Shown piece after piece: positions 40,140 through 51,311 of a stretch of DNA of 64,000 nucleotides. Each line of letters opens with the position of its first letter. Position 1 is the stretch's first letter. The notes beneath the pieces are model-generated. The model searched no databases, was not told the DNA's origin, and was given only the letters and a program-made list of their open reading frames with translations. The position numbers and the translations under genes were made by a program. Source of the stretch: an uncultured Bacteroidales bacterium (lineage in GTDB: Bacteria; Bacteroidota; Bacteroidia; Bacteroidales; FEN-979); NCBI GenBank assembly GCA_903885595.1, contig CAISJJ010000250.1, positions 1 to 64,000 of the forward strand, given 5' to 3'.

Positions 40140-41750
40140 TTATTGTACAATCAGTTTTCGCACAAGGGCGCTTTCCGTTCCCGGGATAAAAACCTGTACA
40201 AAGTAAACTCCTCTGGATAATGAATTGACGTTCAACGAATAAAACTGCTGATCGGTTGACACTTCCAAAACCGTGTTACCTACGACTGAAATGACCCGTA
40301 TCTCCTTTTTACCGCTCATACTGAAATTCAATAAACTTTTCACGGAGGAAGGGTTCGGATATATGGAAAATTTATCCTTTATTCCCTCCCTGTCATTCAT
40401 CCCGGTTGATGGATCGCCGGTGATCACAATGTCATCCAGCTCCCACGTGGAGGCTTCAGTCGCCGTTGAAGTATATTTAAACCCAATGTAAACCTGCGCC
40501 CCGGTTACTCCGCTTACATCGATGGTTCCTGAAGGGGTCCATGCATAATTACCCGCCGACCAGGTGGCTGCCAGTGGGGCCCAGGTAAAGCCACCAGGAT
40601 TTGAAGTGCCGTCATAGTCATTTGATATCACCGCTTCCAATGGCGGACCAGTGTATTTGTATGCCGACTGGAACGTCAGGGCCTCATGACGATAGTCGTC
40701 AAAATTCATGGCCGGGGAGATCAGCCAGTCTTCATTGACATTTGATTGTCCGGCATATCCGCTCATCTTTGCGCAGGGACTTCCGTCAATTCCATGAATT
40801 GAGTCGATCTGCCAGATTTCAGTCCCGGTAACATTTTTCAATATCCAGTTCCCAAATGTTTTATCAGTAAAGTGAATACTTTCAATTATAACGGTATTCG
40901 AAGTTGTCGCAGTTGCAGCTGGTGGGGTTCCATCTGTTTTAAAGTCAATGAGGGTTCCGGAATTGGTATATGGGAAAATTTTAAAAAAATACTGTTTACC
41001 GGGAGGCAAGTTTGTAAATAATGCTGACTGAGCACCTTGTAAAATATTCAGGGCTCCCTGGCCATCGGCAAGATTCGGATCATCGGGAACAGGTGTTCCG
41101 TCAACAGGGTTGAGAATATTATTCTGTTCGCTGGCTAATATCAGATACGCTGCAGGTAGCTGGGCTCCAATTGCATCGGTCCAGGCAAGATTGATTGTAA
41201 ATGGTGAAAGCACTGCTGAATAATTGGTTGGATAATTGGTGGGTTCAGGCAATGGTCCGCCACTGTAGGCTGTCCAGATGATATTATCGATCGTGACCTG
41301 GCCTGAATTTGAACTGTCAGCTTGCTTAAGCATAAGGATAAAATCGCCGGGAACATTCACCACCACCGGTCCCGTATTAACAACCGTGCCCTGGTTTGTA
41401 GAAATGACGTTCTTGACAAGTAATCCATTGATGAAAAGATCAAGGTTAACTGCACCGGAAAATGTTTGCTTATAATCAAAACTGATCGTACCACAGCCGT
41501 TGTGTAAAATTCCGGAAACCATTTTTGCCGTTGGATTCCTTTTTTTCCCAAGTGTTGGCGAAGGTGCAACGATCACAGAATCACCGCGGCATTGGGAATA
41601 TGACCAGGAAGAACCATCCATTCCTGTAAACGTTCCGTCATGATAAGCATTAGCTGTTTCAGGGTAATTCGTGAAATTTTCATTGCCTTGCCCAATTGCC
41701 CAAAAGCCTGAAAGTATGAAAACTATTAAAAACAGTAGCTGTTTTTTCAT
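40140..41750 (-). CDS. secreted choice-of-anchor J-like protein with type IX secretion sorting domain
   Basis: NEDWLISPAMNFDDYRHEALTFQSAYKY...GFKYTSTATEASTWELDDIVITGD; C-term FSIYPNPSSVKSLLNFSMSGKKEIRVISVVGNTVLEV...GVYFVQVFIPG. Confidence 0.88.
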   Translation of the reverse strand: MKKQLLFLIVFILSGFWAIGQGNENFTNYPETANAYHDGTFTGMDGSSWSYSQCRGDSVIVAPSPTLGKKRNPTAKMVSGILHNGCGTISFDYKQTFSGAVNLDLFINGLLVKNVISTNQGTVVNTGPVVVNVPGDFILMLKQADSSNSGQVTIDNIIWTAYSGGPLPEPTNYPTNYSAVLSPFTINLAWTDAIGAQLPAAYLILASEQNNILNPVDGTPVPDDPNLADGQGALNILQGAQSALFTNLPPGKQYFFKIFPYTNSGTLIDFKTDGTPPAATATTSNTVIIESIHFTDKTFGNWILKNVTGTEIWQIDSIHGIDGSPCAKMSGYAGQSNVNEDWLISPAMNFDDYRHEALTFQSAYKYTGPPLEAVISNDYDGTSNPGGFTWAPLAATWSAGNYAWTPSGTIDVSGVTGAQVYIGFKYTSTATEASTWELDDIVITGDPSTGMNDREGIKDKFSIYPNPSSVKSLLNFSMSGKKEIRVISVVGNTVLEVSTDQQFYSLNVNSLSRGVYFVQVFIPGTESALVRKLIVQ

Positions 41751-41865
41751 AAGTAATTAAATTATTGATGATTATTAAAAAACTTGAATGGTTTAGATCA
41801 GTATAAAATCAATTTACAAAATTCCGATATTTTTTCGATTTTACAGGTACCTGTAATATCTTTTG

Positions 41866-41901
41866 TAAAAAAAGGGCTGATCCTTTTCCTGAATCAGCCC
41901 T
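41866..41901 (-). terminator. rho-independent terminator of dnaK
   Basis: minus-strand AGGGCTGATTCAGGAAAAGGATCAGCCCTTTTTTT. Confidence 0.85.
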
Positions 41902-41925
41902 AGAGCATTGTTAAACACGAGCGGA

Positions 41926-43845
41926 TTATTTGTCTTTTACCTCTTCGAAGTCTACATCTGTCACCTCATCGCTTCCGGCATTTTTTTGTCCTTGCTGATT
42001 TTGACCAGGTTCCTGCTGTGGACCACCCTGTGGACCGCTTTGTGAAGCATTTTTATACATCTCTTCACTGGCAGTTTGCCACATCGAATTGAGGTTGGCC
42101 ATAGCTGCATCGATTGCAGTAAAATCACGGTTCTTGTGTGCATTCCTGAGATCTTCAACCGCCTTTTCAATAGCTGCTTTTTTATCAGCAGGAAGTTTAT
42201 CTCCAAACTCTTTCAGTTGCTTTTCGGTCTGAAACACCAAACTGTCGGCCTGATTCAATTTATCAACCTCTTCCTTCACTTTTTTATCTGCATCTGCATT
42301 GGCTTGCGCTTCTTCACGCATGCGGCGGATATCAGCTTCAGAAAGACCTGAGGATGCCTCGATCCTTATCTGTTGCGATTTCCCGGTAGCTTTATCCTTA
42401 GCTGTAACATGTAAAATCCCATTGGCGTCAATATCGAAAGTAACTTCAATTTGAGGGATTCCTCGCTGAGAGGGGGGAATACCATCGAGATGGAACCGGC
42501 CGATGCTTTTGTTCTGGTTGGCCATCGGACGTTCACCCTGAAGAATGTGAATTTCCACCGAAGTCTGACCGTCAGCTGCTGTTGAAAACACCTCCGATTT
42601 CCGGGTAGGAATTGTTGTATTTGATTCAATCAGGCGGGTCATCACACTGCCAAGTGTTTCAATGCCAAGTGACAATGGAGTTACATCCAGAAGCAGTACA
42701 TCCTTAACCTCACCGGTAAGCACACCACCCTGAATCGCTGCTCCAATGGCAACAACTTCATCAGGATTTACACCCTTTGAAGGTTCCTTGCCAAAAAGAT
42801 CGCGTACCAGTTTTTGCACTGCGGGAATTCTGGTTGAACCTCCCACAAGGATGACTTCATCTATCTCTGAAGCTTTCAAACCTGCGTCCTGCAATGCTTT
42901 CTGGCAGGGGGGAATGGTCGATTGCATCAGGCTGTCAATAAGTTGCTCAAATTTGGCCCGGGTCAATTTCTTCACCAGATGCTTGGGAACTCCGTCAACC
43001 GGCATGATATAAGGCAGGTTGATCTCTGTTTCCATAGAACTGGATAATTCAATTTTTGCTTTTTCAGCAGCCTCTTTTAACCGCTGCTGCGCCATCGGAT
43101 CTTTTCTCAGGTCGAGACCTTCTTCCCGCTGAAATTCGTCGGCAAGCCAGTCGATAATAACATGGTCGAAATCATCCCCGCCAAGGTGCGTGTTTCCATT
43201 GGTCGATTTAACCTCAAAAACACCTTCTCCCAATTCAAGTATTGAAATGTCGAAGGTTCCGCCACCAAGGTCAAACACAGCAACTTTAATATCCTTATGC
43301 TTTTTATCAAGTCCATAGGCAAGGGCTGCTGCAGTAGGCTCATTGATGATACGCTTTACCGTGAGTCCCGCAATTTCGCCGGCCTCCTTGGTTGCCTGAC
43401 GCTGCGAATCGCTGAAATAAGCCGGAACAGTAATTACGGCCTCTTTTACTTCATGACCAAGATAGTCTTCAGCTGTTTTCTTCATTTTCTGAAGAACCAT
43501 TGCTGAAATTTCCTGTGGGGAATATAGTTTTCCTGATATATCAACCCGGGTTGTATTGTTATCACCCTTTGTAACCTTAAAGGGCACCCGTTTAATTTCC
43601 TTTTGTACCTGATCCCAGGTTTCACCCATAAACCGTTTGATCGAAAAAACAGTATTTTTCGGGTTAGTGATTGCCTGCCTCTTAGCGGGATCTCCGACCT
43701 TACGTTCGCCGCTATCAGTAAATCCGACAACCGAAGGAGTTGTGCGCCTCCCTTCGCTGTTTGGAATAACAACTGGTTCGTTGCCTTCCATCACAGCCAC
43801 ACAGGAGTTGGTGGTTCCAAGATCAATACCAATAATTTTAGCCAT
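41926..43845 (-). CDS. dnaK: molecular chaperone DnaK
   Basis: [52 protein letters not shown]; start assigned at MAKII. Confidence 0.97.
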   Translation of the reverse strand: MAKIIGIDLGTTNSCVAVMEGNEPVVIPNSEGRRTTPSVVGFTDSGERKVGDPAKRQAITNPKNTVFSIKRFMGETWDQVQKEIKRVPFKVTKGDNNTTRVDISGKLYSPQEISAMVLQKMKKTAEDYLGHEVKEAVITVPAYFSDSQRQATKEAGEIAGLTVKRIINEPTAAALAYGLDKKHKDIKVAVFDLGGGTFDISILELGEGVFEVKSTNGNTHLGGDDFDHVIIDWLADEFQREEGLDLRKDPMAQQRLKEAAEKAKIELSSSMETEINLPYIMPVDGVPKHLVKKLTRAKFEQLIDSLMQSTIPPCQKALQDAGLKASEIDEVILVGGSTRIPAVQKLVRDLFGKEPSKGVNPDEVVAIGAAIQGGVLTGEVKDVLLLDVTPLSLGIETLGSVMTRLIESNTTIPTRKSEVFSTAADGQTSVEIHILQGERPMANQNKSIGRFHLDGIPPSQRGIPQIEVTFDIDANGILHVTAKDKATGKSQQIRIEASSGLSEADIRRMREEAQANADADKKVKEEVDKLNQADSLVFQTEKQLKEFGDKLPADKKAAIEKAVEDLRNAHKNRDFTAIDAAMANLNSMWQTASEEMYKNASQSGPQGGPQQEPGQNQQGQKNAGSDEVTDVDFEEVKDK

Positions 43846-43961
43846 ATTAAAATCTCCTTTCAAATAAACAATAATTTCATTAGAATTTGATCGGAATAAG
43901 TCAATCATTGTGCCAAAACATTTTTATGTCAGCAAGGTGACAAAAAGACAGGAGAGCGGAA

Positions 43962-44025
43962 AAGCGAGGTAGCGAGGTAGCGAAATAGCGAGGTAGCGAA
44001 ATAGCGAAATAGCGAGGTAGTGAAA
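43962..44025. repeat. TAGCGARR octamer array (8 units, GG/AA variants)
   Basis: AAGCGAGG TAGCGAGG TAGCGAAA TAGCGAGG TAGCGAAA TAGCGAAA TAGCGAGG TAGTGAAA, ending 4 nt before the stop codon of the minus-strand gene at 44030. Confidence 0.95.
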
Positions 44026-44029
44026 ATTG

Positions 44030-45037
44030 TCAGAAGCCCAGGCCGCTGGTATGAACGTTTACCTTAAGTTCTGCTTTGGTCAAATCACTGATACCAAGGG
44101 AATCAGACAATTTTATGAACCTAGAAGAAAAGAGTCCAATACCGTTCACTATGTTTGTAAAGGAAGGTTTTTCCTGCACAAGTGAAAGAGATGGTTCTGT
44201 CACCTCCATGTAGGTATTGAGTTCGGAGGCTGCCACAGTAAAAATAAAGTAACAATGATGTGCGACTCGATGATGGACAAGCGTATCGGGTTTAATATTC
44301 GTCCCAACCACTGCATAAAAAGCACTGCCGGGATAATAAAGATCAAATGGAAGTGTACTTTGATCATCAATCGCCTTGACATTATTAAAAACTATCCAAT
44401 CCATCGATCTAGGATAGAGACTGTCAGGCTTGTTTTTTAGCGATTCATAATAATAAAAGCGTACTAAAAGTTGGTAACGTTTTCCATTTTTTGCAGGACT
44501 CCATTTCACTTCAAACATCTGATTCGGGGGGAAACTAGCAACAGACATTGGTTTAGATATCTCAAAATCATGCACCAAGGCTGTCTTTGCGGTTATCGCC
44601 TTGCCAGACTTCTTGTTCATAATGTTTAATTCGTAAATATAATTTTGATTCAATTTAGCTGTCGTATAGTACATTAGTTGATCAGGATAGTAAAACACCG
44701 AATCCCCTTTTCTTTTATTATGAATGGTGATTGTATCGCAGGAATATGATTGAATAAATATGGTATCATTAGTTTCATTCACGAGAAATTCTTTAAGGCT
44801 GACTTCCAGTTTATCAGGATAGTTACTGGAATCCGGAATTTTGGAAAACATCAGCGCGTCGCCTTCACCTAAAAAGGCCTTGGTTATCTTTAGAAAAGTT
44901 GTATCATCTGTTTGATCAAGCAAACAATATACTACCGTTACATCTTTCCAGTCGGCATTAACATTCAAATCCTTATTGCACGAGTAAAGTGCACCAATGA
45001 ACAGCAGCAGCAGAAATAAATAGCGTACGGGGCGCAT
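44030..45037 (-). CDS. hypothetical lipoprotein
   Basis: MRPVRYLFLLLLFIGALYSCNKDLN lipobox; no further family recognised. Confidence 0.72.
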   Translation of the reverse strand: MRPVRYLFLLLLFIGALYSCNKDLNVNADWKDVTVVYCLLDQTDDTTFLKITKAFLGEGDALMFSKIPDSSNYPDKLEVSLKEFLVNETNDTIFIQSYSCDTITIHNKRKGDSVFYYPDQLMYYTTAKLNQNYIYELNIMNKKSGKAITAKTALVHDFEISKPMSVASFPPNQMFEVKWSPAKNGKRYQLLVRFYYYESLKNKPDSLYPRSMDWIVFNNVKAIDDQSTLPFDLYYPGSAFYAVVGTNIKPDTLVHHRVAHHCYFIFTVAASELNTYMEVTEPSLSLVQEKPSFTNIVNGIGLFSSRFIKLSDSLGISDLTKAELKVNVHTSGLGF

Positions 45038-45056
45038 GCGGGTTGAATTTTGATAA

Positions 45057-45089
45057 TTGGCAAAAGTACGTAAAATTATTGTAGTTTTG
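45057..45089 (+). promoter_or_regulatory. putative promoter for panB (-7 TAGTTTTG)
   Basis: TTG at 45057 and TAGTTTTG at 45082-45089, upstream of ATG at 45107. Confidence 0.5.
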
Positions 45090-45106
45090 CTATTCAAATT
45101 AATATT

Positions 45107-45931
45107 ATGTCAACAGCCATATCATTCAGGAATGTGACCAAAGTCACCACCCATGTGATCCAGGAAATGAAAAACAAGGGTGAAAAAATAGCGATGCTCA
45201 CGGCATATGATTATTCCTTTGCGCGAATCCTTGACCTGACGGGTATTGATGTGATTCTGGTTGGCGATTCGGCCTCGAATGTTATGGCGGGCCATGCCTC
45301 AACCCTGCCCATCACCCTGAACGAGATGATTTACCACGGATCGTCGGTCGTACGGGCTGTTAAACGTGCTTTGGTAGTAGTCGACCTGCCGTTTGGAACC
45401 TACCAGGGTAATTCAAAGGAGGCGCTCAATTCAGCCATCCGCATCATGAAGGAGGCCGGAGCAGATGCGGTGAAACTGGAAGGAGGCAAGGAAATTATCG
45501 AATCAGTCGACAGGATTTTGTCTGCCGGTATTCCGGTGATGGGTCATCTCGGACTGACTCCCCAGTCGATTCATAAATTTGGAACCTATGTGGTTCGTGC
45601 AACCAGCGAAGAGGAGGCAGCAAAGCTTCTTGAAGATGCACACCTGCTCGAAAAAGCTGGTTGTTTTGCCATCGTTCTTGAAAAAATACCGGCAAAACTC
45701 GGGGGCATCGTAACCAAAGCCCTTAGAATCCCTATTATAGGAATCGGCGCAGGCAAGGATGTAGACGGGCAGGTATTGGTGCTGCACGATATGCTGGGAA
45801 TCACCATGGAATTTTCACCCCGGTTTCTCCGGCGGTATCATAATCTTTCGGAGGAAATTCGTGGCGCTGTGAACACCTATATCCATGATGTGAAAACCCT
45901 CGACTTCCCAAATGAGAAAGAGCAGTATTGA
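45107..45931 (+). CDS. panB: 3-methyl-2-oxobutanoate hydroxymethyltransferase
   Basis: [73 protein letters not shown]. Confidence 0.95.
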   Translation: MSTAISFRNVTKVTTHVIQEMKNKGEKIAMLTAYDYSFARILDLTGIDVILVGDSASNVMAGHASTLPITLNEMIYHGSSVVRAVKRALVVVDLPFGTYQGNSKEALNSAIRIMKEAGADAVKLEGGKEIIESVDRILSAGIPVMGHLGLTPQSIHKFGTYVVRATSEEEAAKLLEDAHLLEKAGCFAIVLEKIPAKLGGIVTKALRIPIIGIGAGKDVDGQVLVLHDMLGITMEFSPRFLRRYHNLSEEIRGAVNTYIHDVKTLDFPNEKEQY

Positions 45932-46628
45932 TCAGGATATTTTATACGAAGACAACCACCTGCTTATCCTTAACAAGCAACCGTCTGACATTGTTCAGGG
46001 AGATAAAACAGGTGACGAACCCCTCAGCGAAATACTGAAAGGCTATATAAAAAAGAAATACAACAAACCGGGAGATGTATTCCTTGGTGTTGTACACCGC
46101 CTTGACCGGCCGGTAAGCGGGGCGGTGGTATTCGCCCGTACAACGAAAGCATTATCCCGGCTGAATATGCTGTTACGGGATGGCAAAATGAATAAAACCT
46201 ATTGGGCCATCGTGAAGAACAAACCGCCAGAAATGGAAGCCCATCTTACACAATACCTGACCCGTAATGAAGAAAAAAACAAATCTTCTGTTTATGATAA
46301 ACCAGTAAACGGTTCACAAAAAGCCGAATTGATCTATAAAGTTATTGGGAAAAGCGACTTATATTACCTGTTATCCATACAACTTCTTACAGGTCGTCAT
46401 CATCAGATCAGGGCACAACTTGCCGCAATGGGATGCCCAATTAAAGGTGATCTGAAATACGGATACCCAAGATCCAATCCAGGTGGGTTCATACACCTGC
46501 ATGCACGTTCAATTGAATTTCTCCATCCGGTGAAAAAAGAACTCCTTTTGGTTATTGCAAATCCACCTGCCGACAAACTTTGGGATTTCTTCAGTTTGCA
46601 TGACAACCAGCAAATGATTTTTACATGA
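45912..46628 (+). CDS. RluA family pseudouridine synthase
   Basis: [54 protein letters not shown]. Confidence 0.92.
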   Translation: MRKSSIDQDILYEDNHLLILNKQPSDIVQGDKTGDEPLSEILKGYIKKKYNKPGDVFLGVVHRLDRPVSGAVVFARTTKALSRLNMLLRDGKMNKTYWAIVKNKPPEMEAHLTQYLTRNEEKNKSSVYDKPVNGSQKAELIYKVIGKSDLYYLLSIQLLTGRHHQIRAQLAAMGCPIKGDLKYGYPRSNPGGFIHLHARSIEFLHPVKKELLLVIANPPADKLWDFFSLHDNQQMIFT

Positions 46629-47419
46629 GCAAAATCCACGCCTCCCCGGATACAACATTCTCATTGCAGAGTCAGGCAATTCCCAAATCAGCCTACACTC
46701 AGTCTATCTTTACAGCCAGTCAGTTACATCACAGAAAATTCGAAGTAAAGGTCGCAAGGCCCAATCACCCTGACTGGATACTGGCCATCATTATTTTCTG
46801 CATTATACTTATCACCTGGGCCCGGGTTTTTTATTATAATCGCATGCAGCAGATATTCAGGGCGCCATTTTCAAAACGTTTCATAAATCAACTGTCCCGT
46901 GATGGTAACCTTTTTAAGGAAAGGGTCGCGGTAGCCATGGGGGTAGTCTTTCTTTTAGCGTTTTCACTACTGCTCTATGAAACCAATCAACAAATCCTGG
47001 GGTTTACATTTCCCCATGTTAGCGGTTTGATGCTATTCTGGTTTCTCCTGATCATCTTCATTGTCTTTCAAACTGTCAAAGTGGCACTGATCCGATTTCT
47101 GGGAATTATTTTTAAAACCAGGGATGTAACTTACAGGTATTTGTTGAACATGCTGATTTTCTCGCTATTCACCGGACCTGTATTGCTTGTTGGATTAATT
47201 CTAGACCTTTACCTGAAATCAATTTTCATTTTATATTTATGCCTGATTATCGTAACATTAATATATGCCTTTAGGTTTGTGAAAGGGTTTTTTATCGGAA
47301 TTTCGCTGACGAAGTTTTCGTACTTATTTTTATTTGTGTATCTTTGCAGCCTCGAAATTTTACCCCTGCTGGTTATTATCAAATTCATGGTCAATCACGC
47401 GAACTCCGCAGGTGGCTAA
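46625..47419 (+). CDS. DUF4271-like integral membrane protein
   Basis: 264 aa polytopic, between RluA and HemD genes as often in Bacteroidota. Confidence 0.75.
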   Translation: MSKIHASPDTTFSLQSQAIPKSAYTQSIFTASQLHHRKFEVKVARPNHPDWILAIIIFCIILITWARVFYYNRMQQIFRAPFSKRFINQLSRDGNLFKERVAVAMGVVFLLAFSLLLYETNQQILGFTFPHVSGLMLFWFLLIIFIVFQTVKVALIRFLGIIFKTRDVTYRYLLNMLIFSLFTGPVLLVGLILDLYLKSIFILYLCLIIVTLIYAFRFVKGFFIGISLTKFSYLFLFVYLCSLEILPLLVIIKFMVNHANSAGG

Positions 47420-47455
47420 GTATTTCGGGATGTTGAACCCAAATACCTTACGGCC

Positions 47456-48208
47456 TTGAAAGTAAAGAATATTCTCGTTTCCCAGCCTCAGCCAATTGAT
47501 TTTGAAAAATCACCCTATGGCGAAATTGCACGGAAATTCAATGTCAATATTACTTTTCGCAAGTTCTTCATAATTGAAGGAATTCCGGCAAAGGACTTTC
47601 GCAAGGACCGGGTAAACATGCTGGATTATTCAGCGGTGATCTTTACTTCGCGCAATGCAGTGGATCATTATTTCAGGATGTGCAAGGAGATGCGGATTGA
47701 AGTGCCTGAAACCATGAAATATTTCAGCATTTCTGAATCCACCGCCTATTACCTTCAAAAATATGTTCAATTCAGAAAGCGAAAAATTTTCCATAGCAAG
47801 GAAAGTTCTGCCAACCTGATGGAACTGATCAAAAAGCATAAGACCGAGAAATTCCTGCTTCCCTGCTCTGATATTCATAAACAGGAAATCCCTAAAATGC
47901 TTGAAGAAAATAAAATTCAATACAAGAAAGCCATAATTTACCGTACATTGGCCAACGACCTTTCCGATCTGGATATCAGCAATTTTGACATGCTTGTATT
48001 TTTCAGCCCGTCGGGCATAAAATCACTTTTTAAAAACTATCCCGATTTCGTGCAGGGTGATACAGCCATTGGGGCATTTGGCAACTCCACCCACAAAGCC
48101 ATAAAGGAGGCAGGTTTGACACTCAATGTGGAAGCACCAACCCAAACAGCGCCTTCAATGACCATGGCCATTGACCTTTTCCTCCAAAGCGAGTGCAAAA
48201 AGAAGTAA
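47456..48208 (+). CDS. hemD: uroporphyrinogen-III synthase (TTG start)
   Basis: MKVKNILVSQPQPIDFEKSPYGEIARKF, VIFTSRNAVDHYF, LVFFSPSGIKSLFKNYP, IGAFGNSTHKAIKEAGL. Confidence 0.85.
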   Translation: MKVKNILVSQPQPIDFEKSPYGEIARKFNVNITFRKFFIIEGIPAKDFRKDRVNMLDYSAVIFTSRNAVDHYFRMCKEMRIEVPETMKYFSISESTAYYLQKYVQFRKRKIFHSKESSANLMELIKKHKTEKFLLPCSDIHKQEIPKMLEENKIQYKKAIIYRTLANDLSDLDISNFDMLVFFSPSGIKSLFKNYPDFVQGDTAIGAFGNSTHKAIKEAGLTLNVEAPTQTAPSMTMAIDLFLQSECKKK

Positions 48209-48266
48209 TCATTACATTTTAATATCTTCGTGCCTTGTACTATTTACAGGGAAACCGGGATAAATC

Positions 48267-48659
48267 ATGAGGAAAACTTTTTCCAAAGATGAGCGACTCA
48301 GCAGTCATCGGATCATCAGCAAGTTATTTGCCAGCGGTTCAACTTTTCACCTTAAACCTTTCCGGGTTACCTGGATGTTGACCTCTTTGGATGTATCATA
48401 TCCGGTTCAGGTACTTATGAGCGTTCCAAAATACAACTTCCGGAAAGCCGTGCACCGCAATCTGATCAGGAGGCGAATGAGGGAGGCTTACCGTATCAAC
48501 AAAAACATTATTTATAATTCCCTTGCAGAAAAAGAAAAGCAAATGGTGGTCTGCTTCACCTATACAGCCAAAGAAATAGTATCTTTCGACCTGATCCAAG
48601 GAAAAATAATCTTACTTTTACAACGTTTAAAAGAAGAGAATGAAAAAGTTACTGGGTAG
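48267..48659 (+). CDS. rnpA: ribonuclease P protein component
   Basis: [39 protein letters not shown]. Confidence 0.92.
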   Translation: MRKTFSKDERLSSHRIISKLFASGSTFHLKPFRVTWMLTSLDVSYPVQVLMSVPKYNFRKAVHRNLIRRRMREAYRINKNIIYNSLAEKEKQMVVCFTYTAKEIVSFDLIQGKIILLLQRLKEENEKVTG

Positions 48660-48861
48660 TTTTTTCATTTTGCTGATTCGTATTTACCAGGGGGCCATAT
48701 CGCCTTATCTCATGCCGTCGTGCCGTTACACACCCAGTTGTTCGGTTTATGGAATCGAAGCCATCCGGAAGCATGGTCCGTTCCGGGGTGGCTGGCTGGC
48801 GTTTAAGCGTATTGGCAGATGCCATCCCTGGGGAGGAAGCGGGATTGATGAAGTACCCTGA
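48640..48861 (+). CDS. yidD: membrane protein insertion efficiency factor YidD
   Basis: [62 protein letters not shown]. Confidence 0.95.
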   Translation: MKKLLGSFFILLIRIYQGAISPYLMPSCRYTPSCSVYGIEAIRKHGPFRGGWLAFKRIGRCHPWGGSGIDEVP

Positions 48862-48899
48862 GCAATTACCAATTACCAAATAATAACGCAGGCAGAACG

Positions 48900-50645
48900 A
48901 TGGGAAAAACATATTTTTTAAATGTAAGACAAGCTGGATTTGTTGGGTTGGTATTTATGCTGCTATTTCCGGGGTTGCAGGGAACATACGCCCAAGCGCC
49001 AAATCAACAGGGTTTTGAGATCATGAAAAATCTTGATATTTATTCTAATATGATCAAGGAACTCAACCAGGATTATGTGGATGAAATCAACCCCGGGGAA
49101 CTCACACAAACCGGAATCAACGCCATGCTGGAATCCCTGGATCCCTACACAAATTTCATCCCCGAGTCACAGGTTGAGGATTACAAGTTTATTACCACAG
49201 GGCAATACGGCGGAATTGGCGCTTTAATTCACCAGCAAGGTGATTTTGTCGTGATATCGGAACCATATGAAGGCTCCCCTGCTCAAAAAACAGGCCTGAA
49301 GGCAGGAGATAAAATATTGGCTATTAATGGGAAACAGGCAAAAGGAAAAACATATGATGATGTCAGCTCTTATCTCAAGGGGCAGGCAGGTACAACCGTT
49401 ACCCTGCAAATTGAACGGGATGGAGAAAGCAAACCCATTGATAAAGTCATCACCCGCGAGATCATCAAAATTGACAATATCCCCTATTATGGCATGGTGG
49501 ATCAACATACCGGATATATCAAGCTGACTGGGTTTACCCAAAATGCTGCCAAAGAAATGCGTCAGGCCTTTTTTAAACTCAAGGAGGGAAATGACCTGAG
49601 GGGAATCATCCTTGACGTGAGAGGCAATGGTGGCGGTTTGCTGAATGAAGCGGTTGATATTGCCAACCTTTTCGTTGAACGGGGACAGGAGATTGTGAGC
49701 ACCAAGGGAAAAATGGCAGATAAAAACCGGATACATTCAACCCTGAATCCGCCCGTTGATCTGACCATTCCTGTTGTCGTGCTGGTGGATCATTCAAGCG
49801 CTTCTGCAAGTGAAATCCTTGCAGGATCTTTACAGGATCTTGACCGTGCTGTTGTCATCGGCCAGCGCACATTTGGAAAGGGATTGGTTCAAAATGTTGT
49901 TCCCCTGTCCTACAACGCCCAGATGAAAATTACAGTGGCAAAATATTACATCCCAAGCGGAAGATGCATCCAGGCGATTGACTATGCACACAAAAAGAAA
50001 GACGGAACATTCGGCAAAATTCCTGATTCATTGATCCGTGCTTTCAAAACAAAAAATGGCCGGACTGTTTACGATGGAGGAGGCATAAATCCCGATGTAC
50101 TCACCAAACCACGGAGATTCAGCAATCTTGCCCTTGCCCTATATGGAAAGTATCTCATTTTTGATTTTGCTACATTGTATGCCCGCGAACATCCTTCAAT
50201 TTCATCGGCCAACACTTTTGAGATCAATGATTCTATTTACAGCAGCTTCATTGAATACATCAAGGGTAAAGATTACAACTATACAACAAAAAGCGAAAGA
50301 GCGCTTGAGGCATTGAAAAACGAAGCAATGAAGGAAAACTATTTTGATGCCATGCATGAAGAATATGACCACCTGAAAAGCCGTATGGATGGAGATAAAC
50401 TTGATGATCTGAAAAAATATAAAGAACAAGTGACTGAACTCCTTAAAATGGAAATCGTGACCCGGTACTTTTACCAGAAAGGTAAAATCGAGGCGACGCT
50501 GAAGGATGATCCCGATTTAGCTACAGCTGTTGCCACTATTAATGACCCTGAGAAGTATTCGGCAATCCTTTCCGGGAAATATGTTCAGACAAAACCTGAA
50601 ATTCCGGTCAATGCAGATGATGAGGATGAAAGCATTGATGAATAA
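48900..50645 (+). CDS. S41 family C-terminal processing peptidase with PDZ domain
   Basis: GGIGALIHQQGDFVVISEPYEGSPAQKTGLKAGDKILAING; GIILDVRGNGGGLLNEAVDIANLF; VVLVDHSSASASEILAGSLQDLDRAVVIGQRTFGKGLVQ. Confidence 0.94.
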   Translation: MGKTYFLNVRQAGFVGLVFMLLFPGLQGTYAQAPNQQGFEIMKNLDIYSNMIKELNQDYVDEINPGELTQTGINAMLESLDPYTNFIPESQVEDYKFITTGQYGGIGALIHQQGDFVVISEPYEGSPAQKTGLKAGDKILAINGKQAKGKTYDDVSSYLKGQAGTTVTLQIERDGESKPIDKVITREIIKIDNIPYYGMVDQHTGYIKLTGFTQNAAKEMRQAFFKLKEGNDLRGIILDVRGNGGGLLNEAVDIANLFVERGQEIVSTKGKMADKNRIHSTLNPPVDLTIPVVVLVDHSSASASEILAGSLQDLDRAVVIGQRTFGKGLVQNVVPLSYNAQMKITVAKYYIPSGRCIQAIDYAHKKKDGTFGKIPDSLIRAFKTKNGRTVYDGGGINPDVLTKPRRFSNLALALYGKYLIFDFATLYAREHPSISSANTFEINDSIYSSFIEYIKGKDYNYTTKSERALEALKNEAMKENYFDAMHEEYDHLKSRMDGDKLDDLKKYKEQVTELLKMEIVTRYFYQKGKIEATLKDDPDLATAVATINDPEKYSAILSGKYVQTKPEIPVNADDEDESIDE

Positions 50646-50745
50646 TCCTGACAAAACAAAATGCCATATAATAAGAATTAAATCATGCTTCCTGATGTCA
50701 ATGAGCCGATCCCGACTGACAGGAGTGTAAATTAAACGATATCAA

Positions 50746-51234
50746 ATGAATGAGGTTACCTACTCTTTTAACTACCTGGTATATAATTCCATAGAAGAAT
50801 TAGCCTTTGCCGACAGGGAATTGCTTGAAAAGGCAAAAGCAGCAACTCATGGTTCTTTTGCCCCCTATTCGCATTACCATGTGGGAGCCGCTGTACGACT
50901 GGCAAACGGCATCATTTTTTCCGGAAGCAACCAGGAAAACATGTCATTTCCCGCTGGCTCCTGCGCTGAGAGAGTAGCAGTATTTGCTGCTGCTGCCAGC
51001 TATCCGGATATTCCGATGGAGGCTCTTGCAATCAGTGCAAAAGCTGACTCATTTGACGTTACCGATCCTGTGCCTCCATGTGGGATTTGCAGGCAGGCCA
51101 TTTTAGAATATGAGTTGAAGTTCAATAATAAAATCCACCTCATCCTGGGTGGCCAAAATGGTCATGTGTACGTTATTGAGGGTATGGGGACCTTGTTACC
51201 CCTGGCATTTATTGAAAAAGGACTTAAAAAATAG
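50746..51234 (+). CDS. cdd: cytidine deaminase
   Basis: FAPYSHYHVGAAVRLANGIIFSGSNQENMSFPAGSCAERVAVFAA; PCGICRQAILEY. Confidence 0.94.
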   Translation: MNEVTYSFNYLVYNSIEELAFADRELLEKAKAATHGSFAPYSHYHVGAAVRLANGIIFSGSNQENMSFPAGSCAERVAVFAAAASYPDIPMEALAISAKADSFDVTDPVPPCGICRQAILEYELKFNNKIHLILGGQNGHVYVIEGMGTLLPLAFIEKGLKK

Positions 51235-51235
51235 T

Positions 51236-51276
51236 TCAAAGATCAAAACTCAAAATTCAAAATTCAAAATTTCAAA
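51236..51276. repeat. heptamer-type CAAAATT/CAAAGAT repeat at the 3' end of cdd
   Basis: tcaaagatcaaaactcaaaattcaaaattcaaaatttcaaa. Confidence 0.8.
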
Positions 51277-51311
51277 CTGACAGCCAAAATCCTTACAAGA
51301 AAATTCTCCCC

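Noticed and set aside
49224-49736. 170-aa antisense ORF
   Set aside because: Overlaps the S41 peptidase whose motifs are clear; no recognisable family
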